A stretch of 64,000 nt of DNA from an uncultured bacterium (GTDB taxonomy: Bacteria > Bacillota > Clostridia > Lachnospirales > Lachnospiraceae). Under the pieces are notes generated by a model. That model saw only the letters and a list, made by a program, of their open reading frames with translations. It was not told where the DNA came from and searched no databases. Both the position numbers and the translations under genes were made by a program. Positions 55,938 through 63,735 of the stretch are shown here, piece by piece; positions within the stretch are counted from its first letter, which is position 1; every line of letters starts with the position of its first letter. Where the stretch lies: assembly GCA_905215155.1 (NCBI GenBank), contig CAJMPJ010000006.1:55982-119981 (forward strand). Direction: 5' to 3'.

Positions 55938-56918
55938 TTATTCCTCCTTTTTCCCTAACAGCTCCATTGGGTTCACGGAAACTAAAACTGCGCCTGTGAT
56001 AATGATGACCGAACCGATGATAATGGTAGGGGTGACAGGCTGATTTACGAACAGAATACAGAAAAGCACGCCCCAGAAGGCGTAGGTAATATTAAGGGAC
56101 ATTCCTACTGCACAGCCTACGGTGCTGTTGGATTTATACCAGCACAGGTAAGAAACAGCCGCACAAAATCCGGAAAGCAAGAGCCATGCAACCGGTGGTA
56201 CGGACTGCATCGTATCTCCCAAAAGGCCCATGCCGCCTATGATCGGCAGTATCACAAACAAGTCTACGATACCGGATAAAAGCTGACGGATGTTAATGAG
56301 AACATCCGAATCCAGCATGGCACTTCCATAGGCTGCAAACACACCTTCCAGCGCCCAGCCAACGGCTGCAACAAATGCAAAAATAATTCCAAGTGTAAAA
56401 TTAGAGCTTCCTTCCGGTTTCACCCAGTTGATAACCACGGCTCCAATGACACAGATCAGCATACCTGCGCCCACTCTCGGTACGATCTTCTGCTTTAATA
56501 TGATTCTTGAGAAGAACGCTCCAAAAAGGATATACATGGCTGAAATAGGAATCGCATAGGCTCCTGCCATGTTAAGCCCTAAAATATATGCACCGCTGGC
56601 AATCGGTCCGCCTACAAAAGAACCGACCAGCGAGATCTTACCTGGAAACAGTTTTAAGCTTCTGCCCAATTCCCTGATGCGCCCGGTTTTGAAGTTGTAG
56701 ATGGTGAGCCATAAGCCAGCGAACAGATCGTTCATTCCGGAGGTCACATAAGCAAGGATAAGCGCTCCTGCAAGTCCCGGAATTACCTCTCCTGCTCCTG
56801 CAAGCGGTTTGTAATTGCCCGCGATCAATACGAAGGTCGTGTATAAACCATACGTAAGTCCGGATATCACACCGGCTGTGATGCCAATTTTCTTAAATTT
56901 CTTTCGTGTTTCTGTCAT
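55938..56918 (-). CDS. Ten-helix DMT/EamA-type transporter, first gene of the choline operon
   Basis: A 326-residue membrane protein with about ten helices in two five-helix repeats, of the drug/metabolite transporter (EamA, GRP/RhaT-like) group. In choline operons it probably imports choline or exports trimethylamine (inference from place). The start at 56918 has GGGGGAGGAAG upstream; the open frame begins at 56951. It is the first gene after the MerR-type promoter and was duplicated once, as the remnant at 55526-55628 shows. Confidence 0.88.
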   Translation of the reverse strand: MTETRKKFKKIGITAGVISGLTYGLYTTFVLIAGNYKPLAGAGEVIPGLAGALILAYVTSGMNDLFAGLWLTIYNFKTGRIRELGRSLKLFPGKISLVGSFVGGPIASGAYILGLNMAGAYAIPISAMYILFGAFFSRIILKQKIVPRVGAGMLICVIGAVVINWVKPEGSSNFTLGIIFAFVAAVGWALEGVFAAYGSAMLDSDVLINIRQLLSGIVDLFVILPIIGGMGLLGDTMQSVPPVAWLLLSGFCAAVSYLCWYKSNSTVGCAVGMSLNITYAFWGVLFCILFVNQPVTPTIIIGSVIIITGAVLVSVNPMELLGKKEE

Positions 56919-56941
56919 CTTTAGACTTCCTCCCCCATTTG

Positions 56942-56965
56942 AAGAGTGCATAATTATACACTCTT
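56942..56965 (-). promoter_or_regulatory. Stem-loop in the cut leader just before the first ribosome site
   Basis: AAGAGTG and CACTCTT form a perfect 7-bp stem with a 10-nt A+T loop, about 20 nt before the transporter ATG. It could protect the mRNA 5' region or modulate translation. The gap 56919-57261 also holds the cut promoter and the MerR terminator; no gene is seen. Confidence 0.4.
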
Positions 56966-57066
56966 TCTATTTTTCTTTCACGTTCAGCTGAAAACGCTTA
57001 GAAAACACCCTTCGCCAGTTAATGTCACCAATTTTTATTTGACGTCATGTATTTTTCTATGCATTT

Positions 57067-57098
57067 AGTATAGGACTTACCCTTATGGGGAATGTCAA
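57067..57098 (-). promoter_or_regulatory. Cut operon promoter with 20-bp spacer and MerR-type operator
   Basis: On the minus strand: TTGACA (57098-57093), 20-bp spacer, TATACT (57072-57067). The spacer holds the near dyad GACATTCCC-CATAA-GGTAAGTC centred between the boxes. Over-long spacers with a central dyad are the hallmark of MerR-activated promoters, and the block CTGGTTGRCMTTCCCC is shared with the MerR gene's own promoter. Confidence 0.8.
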
Positions 57099-57216
57099 CC
57101 AGTTTTTGTATTTTTTTACATTCAATCACTGGGAAATACGGATATTCCCTCATATGCGCCTGAAATATATGTAAATCGGGTTTATGATGTTACTTAAACC
57201 TTCGGAACTTAAAAAC

Positions 57217-57259
57217 GCCTTTGACACGGAATCCTTTTATTGAATTCTGCATCAAAGGC
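57217..57259 (-). terminator. Terminator of the MerR regulator gene
   Basis: On the minus strand GCCTTTGA pairs with TCAAAGGC and GAAT with ATTC inside, followed by GTTTTTAAG. It starts 3 bp after the stop codon, so merR and the cut operon are separate transcripts. Confidence 0.88.
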
Positions 57260-57261
57260 AA

Positions 57262-58095
57262 TTACTTTCTGAAAATTGGAACAATAACCTCAGCAACAAA
57301 TTCGTTGGGATCTCTGGTCGTCCAGTAATCCACCACGTACCGCTCATAGCTTTCCGTTCCGCACTGATATCCTTTCTTTGCGGCCCAGTCCAAAATTCTT
57401 TCGTATTCCTTATCAATGGTCTCGAATTTACCGATGTGATAAACCGATGCAGCCATAAAGCCGCCGTAAGTCTGGCGGTTGCTGCAATCCTTGCAGGGAT
57501 GAATGGCTTCCTGCATTATGGTTGCACGCTTACAGTTCCCCGTCATCTTTTCTTCAAAAGACTGAAATTTTAAGATCACCGCTCCGGTAATCTCATTCTC
57601 TGCGTGCTCCAGGTGGTTGGTCCACTCAATATTAATAATGGACTCCATGTAATTATAGTCAAATTCCTGCTCCATGCTGCAATAGGTAACAGCCGGTATA
57701 TACTTTACGGCAACATCATGAACATCATGCTCCCGCACCATCTGTCCTTCCTGGATCAGCTCATACCAATCCCGGACCGCAATGTAGCTGTTGTGAATCT
57801 GCTGTTCCTGTTCCCGGAGCTGCTCAATCTTGTTTCGGAAATTCTGTTCCAGATAATAGTATGTATTTCCTTCCACAAGCCCCTGCATCTCTTCCAGCTT
57901 GAACCCCATCTGTTTGTAATATTTGACGATCGGGACGGTTAGGAGCGTTTCTTTGTTATAATACCGGTAGCTGTTCTCCTTACAGATCATATCCGGAGCA
58001 ATGATCCCGATCTTATCATAGAAACGCAAAGCTTTGGTAGAAATATTGCAGATCTTACTGACTTCCCCGATAGAGTATACTTTTTTTTCTTTCAT
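57262..58095 (-). CDS. MerR family regulator with effector domain, probable activator of the choline operon
   Basis: A 277-residue regulator. The N-terminal winged HTH (YSIGEVSKICNISTKALRFYDKIGI, NSYRYYN) is followed by a coiled-coil (about 85-120) and a 150-residue GyrI/BmrR-like effector domain with cysteines (HPCKDCSNRQTYGG). BmrR-type domains bind cationic amines, so choline or another quaternary amine is a natural candidate effector (inference). Its own promoter and the cut promoter have matching operators. Confidence 0.92.
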   Translation of the reverse strand: MKEKKVYSIGEVSKICNISTKALRFYDKIGIIAPDMICKENSYRYYNKETLLTVPIVKYYKQMGFKLEEMQGLVEGNTYYYLEQNFRNKIEQLREQEQQIHNSYIAVRDWYELIQEGQMVREHDVHDVAVKYIPAVTYCSMEQEFDYNYMESIINIEWTNHLEHAENEITGAVILKFQSFEEKMTGNCKRATIMQEAIHPCKDCSNRQTYGGFMAASVYHIGKFETIDKEYERILDWAAKKGYQCGTESYERYVVDYWTTRDPNEFVAEVIVPIFRK

Positions 58096-58175
58096 ATAAC
58101 CCCCATTCGTGTAGGTATATCTACATCATTCAGTTCTTTTGCCTCTTCTTATACACCCCTATCGCATATAGATCA

Positions 58176-58206
58176 AGCATATCCTTCCTGTATAGGGGAA
58201 GGCCAA
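58176..58206 (-). promoter_or_regulatory. MerR gene promoter with 19-bp spacer and autoregulatory dyad
   Basis: On the minus strand: TTGGCC (58206-58201), 19-bp spacer, TATGCT (58181-58176). The dyad CCTTCC-N8-GGAAGG overlaps the -35 and spacer. It shares the CTGGTTGRCMTTCCCC block with the cut promoter at 57067-57098, which supports one regulator for both. Confidence 0.75.
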
Positions 58207-58270
58207 CCAGGTTCTACAAGTATTTTAATCGATATTGTCGAATTTGAAAAGCAAAAAAAGTGTAAAAAAA

Positions 58271-58312
58271 ATGATCACAGGCGATTCTTCACACTGAATT
58301 GCCCATGATCAT
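58271..58312 (-). terminator. Terminator of trxA
   Basis: On the minus strand ATGATCA pairs with TGATCAT, with inner GGC/GCC and ATTC/GAAT, followed by TTTTTTTT. It lies 10 bp after the trxA stop. Confidence 0.92.
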
Positions 58313-58321
58313 AAATATTTA

Positions 58322-58642
58322 TTACTTTAAATTATTTACCATATCCATAATTTCTTTTTTGGATTTTACTCCGACAGAGGTAGCTGAAAGCTTTCCATCT
58401 TTGAAAATTCCAACCGTTGGAATGCTCATCACTTTAAACTGTCCGGCCAAATCCTGATTCTCATCCACATCGACCTTTCCTACCTTTAAATCCGGAATAT
58501 TCTCACCTGCTATCTCATCCATAACGGGAGCAAACATCTTACAGGGGCCGCACCAGGTAGCCCAGAAGTCCACCAGTACGATGCCTTTATGATTCAGAAC
58601 TTCTGATTCAAAATTATCCTTTGATAATGTTACGATTGCCAT
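58322..58642 (-). CDS. trxA: Thioredoxin
   Basis: A 106-residue cytoplasmic thiol-disulfide reductant with the active site WCGPC (C31, C34), the cis-Pro loop MSIPTVGIF and the typical length. It is monocistronic with a consensus promoter and its own terminator. No thioredoxin reductase is next to it. Confidence 0.97.
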   Translation of the reverse strand: MAIVTLSKDNFESEVLNHKGIVLVDFWATWCGPCKMFAPVMDEIAGENIPDLKVGKVDVDENQDLAGQFKVMSIPTVGIFKDGKLSATSVGVKSKKEIMDMVNNLK

Positions 58643-58754
58643 ATAGATTCCTCCTTTTTCATTTCAAATGATCTTACATCACATGTAGGTAGTTCATTTA
58701 AATAGTTTTATCATTATTGTGTGTATTATCCTATATTTACGATGAAATATAAAA

Positions 58755-58808
58755 AACTGTAACTTTTGTAATTCCAGCTTTCTTACTGTTATTATAAAAG
58801 TTACAGTT
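58755..58808 (-). terminator. Terminator after the 396-residue protein, overlapping the trxA promoter
   Basis: A perfect 13-bp stem (AACTGTAACTTTT with AAAAGTTACAGTT) is followed on the minus strand by TTTTATATTT. Its first arm lies within the trxA promoter spacer, so only read-through RNA from upstream can form it. Confidence 0.9.
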
Positions 58809-58819
58809 CCATTTGTCAA
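58791..58819 (-). promoter_or_regulatory. Consensus sigma-A promoter of trxA
   Basis: On the minus strand: TTGACA (58819-58814), 17-bp spacer, TATAAT (58796-58791), an exact consensus. It begins 10 bp after the stop codon of the preceding gene. Confidence 0.9.
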
Positions 58820-58828
58820 TAGATATTT

Positions 58829-60019
58829 TTATTCTTCAAGATCAAAGCCAAGAAGCCGGATCTTCTTTATAAATAATTCCTTAGCCTCCTGCACGCTGTC
58901 ACGCTCCGGCTGGTCCTGTGCCGATAAGAGCTTCTCCTGCTCCATGTCCCTGGAGGAGATCCTCCCGCCCTCATAGCCGCCGCTCAGTTCCAGTGTAAGA
59001 CGGAACTTGCCGTTATCATATGTAACATTCAACCGGGGAATCTGAAAAGAGCGCTTTTTCTCGGCTCCATTTCCGAAATACAGCTTTGTATCAACAGAAA
59101 GAGCTTTGCCGCCCAGGGAAATGCTCCCCGTAAAGACAACCCCTCCATTGCTTTCAAAACCAAGAACAAAATCTCCCAGCCCTTCGGCATGAACCTCCGA
59201 TACATTCATGTTTTCATCAATGACAAAGGAGAGCTTCTGAAAATCTCCCTGTGTCTTTCTGTCCTTTAGCATCCGGCCCCATTCCTTCATGTCCTTTAGA
59301 GGACCTTCCAAAACGTAATCTCCAAGCTTTGACAGATAAGAATCAAACTCAGCCGCCGGGACTGCAGCATCAATCATTACCCCATCACCGCTGCGTTTGG
59401 AAAAACGGATATCGCTCCGGCTCATCATTCGGATGGTATCTTTTTCTATGGTTGTGATCCGGTTCGCAGCTTCGCTCTTCTTTTTCGGTGTAACCGTGAT
59501 TCCCAGGCTATTCTTCAAAGCCTCCTGTGAGGTTACTGCCGCCGCCGGAGTGATTCCAGGGATATAAAATACCATACGGTCCTCATCGGCCCAATAGCTA
59601 ACCCCTTCCCTGACAGCTCCCAGAAAATAAACATTCAAGGTCCCCTGGGCAAAGGTATTTTCCTGATTGCGCTGCTCTGTAAATGCGATACCCAAACCTC
59701 CCGGAAGGAGCAGTATGGAATGACCGTTCCACTTCACTTCATCGGCAACCAGCTTTAGAAAATCCTCATAGGCATCGCCTTCCCCTTCGTCCTGATCCCA
59801 CAATTTTGTGAGACGTTCTTTCGTCTGGAGCGCAGAACGGGTCAAATAAAATTTGGCGTAATACATGGGCAGCACATACCATACAATGGAAGCCGCCGCT
59901 AAAAGAACGATAACGGCAACCGCTCCCCTTAACAGCCAGGGATGGGTTCCATGGCTATGAGGTGTTTTTTTCTTTTTAAAAGATTCCTGTTTCGCTAAGT
60001 TTTTCTTCAAAAAATTCAT
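58829..60019 (-). CDS. Membrane-anchored protein of unknown function
   Basis: A 396-residue protein with a Lys/His-rich cytoplasmic start, one membrane helix (about 31-53, GAVAVIVLLAAASIVWYVLPM) and a large extracytoplasmic part of mixed beta/alpha content. I do not recognise a family. It overlaps the YhgE/Pip gene by 44 bp, which suggests cotranscription and perhaps joint function at the cell envelope. The ribosome site is weak (GGAACTGA), consistent with translational coupling. Confidence 0.75.
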   Translation of the reverse strand: MNFLKKNLAKQESFKKKKTPHSHGTHPWLLRGAVAVIVLLAAASIVWYVLPMYYAKFYLTRSALQTKERLTKLWDQDEGEGDAYEDFLKLVADEVKWNGHSILLLPGGLGIAFTEQRNQENTFAQGTLNVYFLGAVREGVSYWADEDRMVFYIPGITPAAAVTSQEALKNSLGITVTPKKKSEAANRITTIEKDTIRMMSRSDIRFSKRSGDGVMIDAAVPAAEFDSYLSKLGDYVLEGPLKDMKEWGRMLKDRKTQGDFQKLSFVIDENMNVSEVHAEGLGDFVLGFESNGGVVFTGSISLGGKALSVDTKLYFGNGAEKKRSFQIPRLNVTYDNGKFRLTLELSGGYEGGRISSRDMEQEKLLSAQDQPERDSVQEAKELFIKKIRLLGFDLEE

Positions 60020-62171
60020 TCAGTTCCAGCACCTTCTTCCGCAATACAATTCCAATCAGCCATGAAATAGGAATAAATACTGCCACATTTCCCAAATATC
60101 TCCAATAATCATTCTGATACATTCCGCCAACACACTCTCTCATCGCATTGATCAGATGGGTAAACGGAAGCAGAGGATTCACCATCTGGAAGAACCGGGG
60201 TGTTACCTGAATCGGGAATGTACCGCCGGAACCTGCTACCTGAATGACCATAAATACAATTGCGATCGCTTTTCCCACATCTCCAAAGGAGATAGTAACG
60301 GAATAGATGATGCTGTTGAAAATAATGCTGGCAACGATGGCCGTCAAAATAAACCTGCCCGGATACAGACACTGGACCTTTAACAGATAAAGATCTCCCA
60401 GCGCTACCACCAGTGCCTGCAAAATCCCAAACAGTAAAAAGGTTAAATATCTTCCAAGATAAGTCTCATAAAGCTTAAGACCCACTGCCCGTTTTTCTTC
60501 CACCTTGCACTTGATCAGGGCTACCAAAAGCATGCCGCCTACCCAGATTGCAAGAATTGAGTAAAAAGGAGTCATGGCAGATCCGTAGGTGGCCACCGGA
60601 TAAATCTTATTGGTAACCATATCCGTAGGAGTTTTCATAAATTCACTGAACTGCTCCGGGTCATTCTTCATGATATCCATGATTTTATTCAGCTGCTTGC
60701 TGTCAGCGATTTTATTGATCTCCTCAATGATGTCATCAATCCGTTCCTGGCTTCTGCCGATCAGGCTTTTGGCACTGTCCAGAGATTCAATCAGGCTCTG
60801 GGATGAGGCGTTGACACTGGAAAGGGTGCCGTCCACCTGGCCTACCACACCTCCGATGCTGTCCAATGCACCGGAAGTAACTCCTAATGCATCATAGGTT
60901 TTATCCAGACTGTCTTTTAAGGGAACTTCCACTCTTCCATTATAGAAGTTCAAAATGTCGGAAATGGTGTTATAAAGTCCGTCCAGGGAATTTCCGATGT
61001 CTTCTTCCACATCATCGGGCAGATGCCTGGTCTGGCGCACCGTTTTTTCCGCAGATGCCAGCTTATTGATCACTTCCTGCTGCCGTTTTGCAAGAGCCGT
61101 CAGCTGCTGCTGGAGAGTCGTGCCGTCTGCAATAGGAACTGGAAGGGCCTTATTCAAAGTATCAAGAACCTTCCTCACTCCATTGAGCTGGTCCAAACCT
61201 GCCTGAAGCAGACTCTGCATATTGTTGAAAGAATCCGCGATCATGTCTGCGGACCCATCCGTAAGCTTTCCAACCGTCTGAAAGGTTTCATATACCGTTT
61301 CTTCTATTTTCATGATGTTATCAAGGGTATCTCCCAGACCATCCGTCATGATGCCGGAGAACCCTCTGGTGGCATCAATCAGAGCCTTGGCACTGTCCGC
61401 CGTCTGTCCGCCGGAAGCGATCATCTTGTTCACATCCGGAAGTGTCCCTTTCACTCCGTCATTTAAGGTATTCACCGTCTGCAGGGTGGTCTGAAGCATG
61501 TTGATGGTATCCACCAGCTGATTTAAGTCTTTTTTCGCATCGGTAAGGGAATTGATGGCATCGTGTCGGTTGGTTTCCTTATCCGTTCCCCAATCGTCGG
61601 AATATTTATTAAGCACCTTGCCAATCACCTTGGAAGTGGTATTGATAAAGGTCTCATTGATCTGATGCTGAACCGTCTCCACACCTTTATCTGTGATTTT
61701 AGTCGCAATGGCATTCTTTTTTTCATTGACATAATACTGTAAAACCGGGCGTTCAATGTTGGTGGAAAGGATACTGGACAGCTTCTGGCTGAAATCCTCC
61801 GGAACAACAACGGCTGCATAATACTTTCCGGACTCCACTCCATCAATGGCATCAGTGCTGTCTACAAACTGCCAGCCGATTTTATCATTCTTTCTCAGCT
61901 CATCCAGAATCATCTCTCCGATGTTGATGGAGGAATCATCTATATCCGTGTCAAATATGCTGTCTATGGACGCGCCTTTGTCCTCATTGACAACTGCCAC
62001 CTTCAGTCCCTTTGTATTGGAATAGGGGTCCCAGCTCGCCGCAATGTTGAACCACGCATACAGAGACGGGATCAGGATCAGTCCCAAGGCAATCATAATT
62101 GCAACAGGATTTATAATAATATGTTTTAGATCATCGACAAAGATTTTCCATATATTCTTTACATGTATCAT
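59976..62171 (-). CDS. YhgE/Pip domain membrane protein (ABC-2 type)
   Basis: A 731-residue protein of the YhgE/Pip family, related to phage infection protein and type VII secretion-associated proteins. One N-terminal helix (about 18-40, PVAIMIALGLILIPSLYAWFNIAA) precedes a long extracytoplasmic region (45-530) rich in heptads and coiled-coil-like stretches, then about five C-terminal helices of ABC-2 type (WVGGMLLVALIKC onward). The family name comes from the lactococcal phage receptor; here the function is open. AAGGAGG precedes the ATG. Confidence 0.9.
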   Translation of the reverse strand: MIHVKNIWKIFVDDLKHIIINPVAIMIALGLILIPSLYAWFNIAASWDPYSNTKGLKVAVVNEDKGASIDSIFDTDIDDSSINIGEMILDELRKNDKIGWQFVDSTDAIDGVESGKYYAAVVVPEDFSQKLSSILSTNIERPVLQYYVNEKKNAIATKITDKGVETVQHQINETFINTTSKVIGKVLNKYSDDWGTDKETNRHDAINSLTDAKKDLNQLVDTINMLQTTLQTVNTLNDGVKGTLPDVNKMIASGGQTADSAKALIDATRGFSGIMTDGLGDTLDNIMKIEETVYETFQTVGKLTDGSADMIADSFNNMQSLLQAGLDQLNGVRKVLDTLNKALPVPIADGTTLQQQLTALAKRQQEVINKLASAEKTVRQTRHLPDDVEEDIGNSLDGLYNTISDILNFYNGRVEVPLKDSLDKTYDALGVTSGALDSIGGVVGQVDGTLSSVNASSQSLIESLDSAKSLIGRSQERIDDIIEEINKIADSKQLNKIMDIMKNDPEQFSEFMKTPTDMVTNKIYPVATYGSAMTPFYSILAIWVGGMLLVALIKCKVEEKRAVGLKLYETYLGRYLTFLLFGILQALVVALGDLYLLKVQCLYPGRFILTAIVASIIFNSIIYSVTISFGDVGKAIAIVFMVIQVAGSGGTFPIQVTPRFFQMVNPLLPFTHLINAMRECVGGMYQNDYWRYLGNVAVFIPISWLIGIVLRKKVLELNEFFEEKLSETGIF

Positions 62172-62212
62172 AGCAGCCTCCTTGGTAATAATTTTAATTG
62201 ATGTAACTCCGT

Positions 62213-62241
62213 ATTATATTATTTCTGATTCTTAAATGCAA
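62213..62241 (-). promoter_or_regulatory. Probable sigma-A promoter of the YhgE/Pip operon
   Basis: On the minus strand: TTGCAT, 17-bp spacer, TATAAT, about 40 bp before the start codon. Confidence 0.7.
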
Positions 62242-62601
62242 TGCCAAAACCTGTTAAAATAATCCTCCCCTGCATCACCTTCTATTATGAATTCCGTTCC
62301 TGTAACAATTTGCAAGAACCGGATAATTTCTCCAAAATAAAAAATTTCCATAACTAAAAAATACCCAATTACCTTAAAACAAAGAGCACAAGACGGGAAA
62401 TAGACCAGTAAACAGGCATTGACGGAAAAACCAGTAAACACCGGGATTCCTTATAAATACGAGGTTTCCCGGTGTTTTTATCTTTCTTTATGTGGAGCTG
62501 CTTTTCAGCTCATGTTGCACTTTTTCGCAACTATGCAACACGGAACGACCATGAATATATTAGCATAAGAATGGGTTATTTACAATAGGAAGAAATGCCT
62601 G
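62242..62601. other. Intergenic region without a supported gene
   Basis: This A+T-rich stretch between the YhgE promoter and the coat-like gene holds a terminator (62436-62477), a small GAGCTG/CAGCTC hairpin near 62493-62511 and an 11-bp direct repeat ACCAGTAAACA at about 62404 and 62430. The open frames here (for example 62232-62441) lack ribosome sites and look random. Confidence 0.6.
62436..62477. terminator. Bidirectional hairpin after the coat-like gene
   Basis: AAACACCGGGA pairs with TCCCGGTGTTT; on the plus strand TTTTTATC follows, on the minus strand TTTACTGGTTTTT. It can end the minus-strand coat-like transcript about 125 bp after its stop. Confidence 0.75.
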
Positions 62602-62802
62602 CTAGCAATTGTCTTCATTCTTCCAACGGCAAGGAGCATTGTTAAAGCCATCACGATAGCCTTCACAATAACACCTTCTTTTTTCTTCTGCACAAGGATC
62701 ATTATTGCATCTATTATTATTACAGCAATTATTATTATTACAGCAATTATTATTCCGATTGCCGCAGCACTTATTTCTATTATTATTACAGTTGCATCCC
62801 AT
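62602..62802 (-). CDS. Small Asn/Cys-rich protein, probable spore coat protein
   Basis: A 66-residue protein with repeated CC-NNNN and CNCNNN clusters (MGCNCNNNRNKCCGN...), then CAEEKRRCYCEGYRDGFNN. Such proteins crosslink in clostridial and Bacillus spore coats. The ATG at 62802 has GAGGTG six bases upstream, and a sigma-K-like promoter lies 30 bp further. No other role is visible. Confidence 0.7.
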   Translation of the reverse strand: MGCNCNNNRNKCCGNRNNNCCNNNNCCNNNRCNNDPCAEEKRRCYCEGYRDGFNNAPCRWKNEDNC

Positions 62803-62832
62803 ATTAAACACCTCATTTTTTCGTTTATATCG

Positions 62833-62860
62833 TAGTATATGGAATGAATAGACTAGTTGT
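62833..62860 (-). promoter_or_regulatory. Sigma-K-like promoter of the Asn/Cys-rich protein
   Basis: On the minus strand: AC (62860-62859), 17-bp spacer, CATATACTA (62841-62833), the same AC-N17-CATANNNTA pattern as before the repeat protein at 40013-40040. Confidence 0.5.
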
Positions 62861-62880
62861 GAATTTGTTGAGCATTAAGC

Positions 62881-63663
62881 TTATCTAGCCAATCCTGGAT
62901 ATTGCAGCGCCCCATCCTGATCAGGTGTCAGCGTCACCGGCTCCGTAATCATCTTGCCATCAGCGTCCACCGCGTAAATTTTACCAGAGTTTTCTACCAG
63001 CTGAGATTTACACATTGCGCCGTCCGGACCCAGGTAATACCATTCCCCTTTGTATTGATACCAGGTATTTTTTACCATCAGCCCGGCACCGTCAAACCAG
63101 TACCACTTGCCGTCAGCCTTCACCCAGTCATTACAGACAGGCAAACCGGTATCTCCGTTATAGTAACGCAAGCCTCCATCCTCTTCTTTCCAGCCAGATT
63201 TCTTAACCTGGGCCACTTCTACCTTAGACCATGTCTTCATGAATTCTTCTGGGTTCTTATAATATTGCTTGATTCCACTGGTTGAACTGCCCCAGTCCGG
63301 AAGCTGGAAGTGTGGCTTGTCGACCGGTGACTTCCAGTTCCCGCCCCATTCCAGGCCAATACTGACTCCAATCACACCAACCTTCCGAAAGAAGCCATCG
63401 GTGTCATTATATGCTCCCCGTCCATCATTTCTATAAAAATCAAAGGCAGTTCCCCACTGATGATAGGAACTGTATGTACTGCCGGGGGCCTTGGTTACTT
63501 TTTTTCCTGGCTTTGTTCTTCCCTTTGCGTAAAGTGCATCCTGCTCTGCTACGGTCCGGAACGTTTCTCCTATGGCAATTTTTAATCCCTGTTTTTTACA
63601 CTCTTCTACAAGCTGTGCCGCCAGCACCTGAAGCCTTGGATGGCATAATGTAATATCTCTCAT
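62881..63663 (-). CDS. M15-family endolysin with C-terminal cell-wall-binding repeats
   Basis: A 260-residue peptidoglycan peptidase. The N-terminal VanY/CwlK-like domain (1-135) has zinc ligands H68 and D75 (SSYHQWGTAFDF) and H118 (DKPHFQLPDWG), plus ETFRTVAEQDALYAKGRT. Residues about 165-245 hold choline-binding-type repeats (GKWYWFDGAGLMVKNTWYQYKGEWYYLGPDGAM-like, two to three units). It has no signal peptide, so it needs the holin encoded just upstream to reach the wall, as in phage lysis cassettes. It may be a prophage remnant. Confidence 0.9.
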   Translation of the reverse strand: MRDITLCHPRLQVLAAQLVEECKKQGLKIAIGETFRTVAEQDALYAKGRTKPGKKVTKAPGSTYSSYHQWGTAFDFYRNDGRGAYNDTDGFFRKVGVIGVSIGLEWGGNWKSPVDKPHFQLPDWGSSTSGIKQYYKNPEEFMKTWSKVEVAQVKKSGWKEEDGGLRYYNGDTGLPVCNDWVKADGKWYWFDGAGLMVKNTWYQYKGEWYYLGPDGAMCKSQLVENSGKIYAVDADGKMITEPVTLTPDQDGALQYPGLAR

Positions 63664-63735
63664 TTATTTATTCCTCCAATAATTAAGAAAAGGCCCAGGA
63701 TATACCCAGGCCTAAAATTGCAACATTGTAACAAG

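Noticed and set aside
57040..57047. Palindrome TGACGTCA in the cut leader
   Set aside because: Only eight bases, no second copy near the other MerR promoter; likely chance.
62232..62441. 69-codon minus-strand frame
   Set aside because: No ribosome site, and the composition looks like random A+T-rich DNA.
62580..62816. Alternative frame of the Asn/Cys-rich gene (Ile/Val-rich)
   Set aside because: The low-complexity DNA keeps a second frame open, but the Asn/Cys frame has the ribosome site and matches coat-type proteins.
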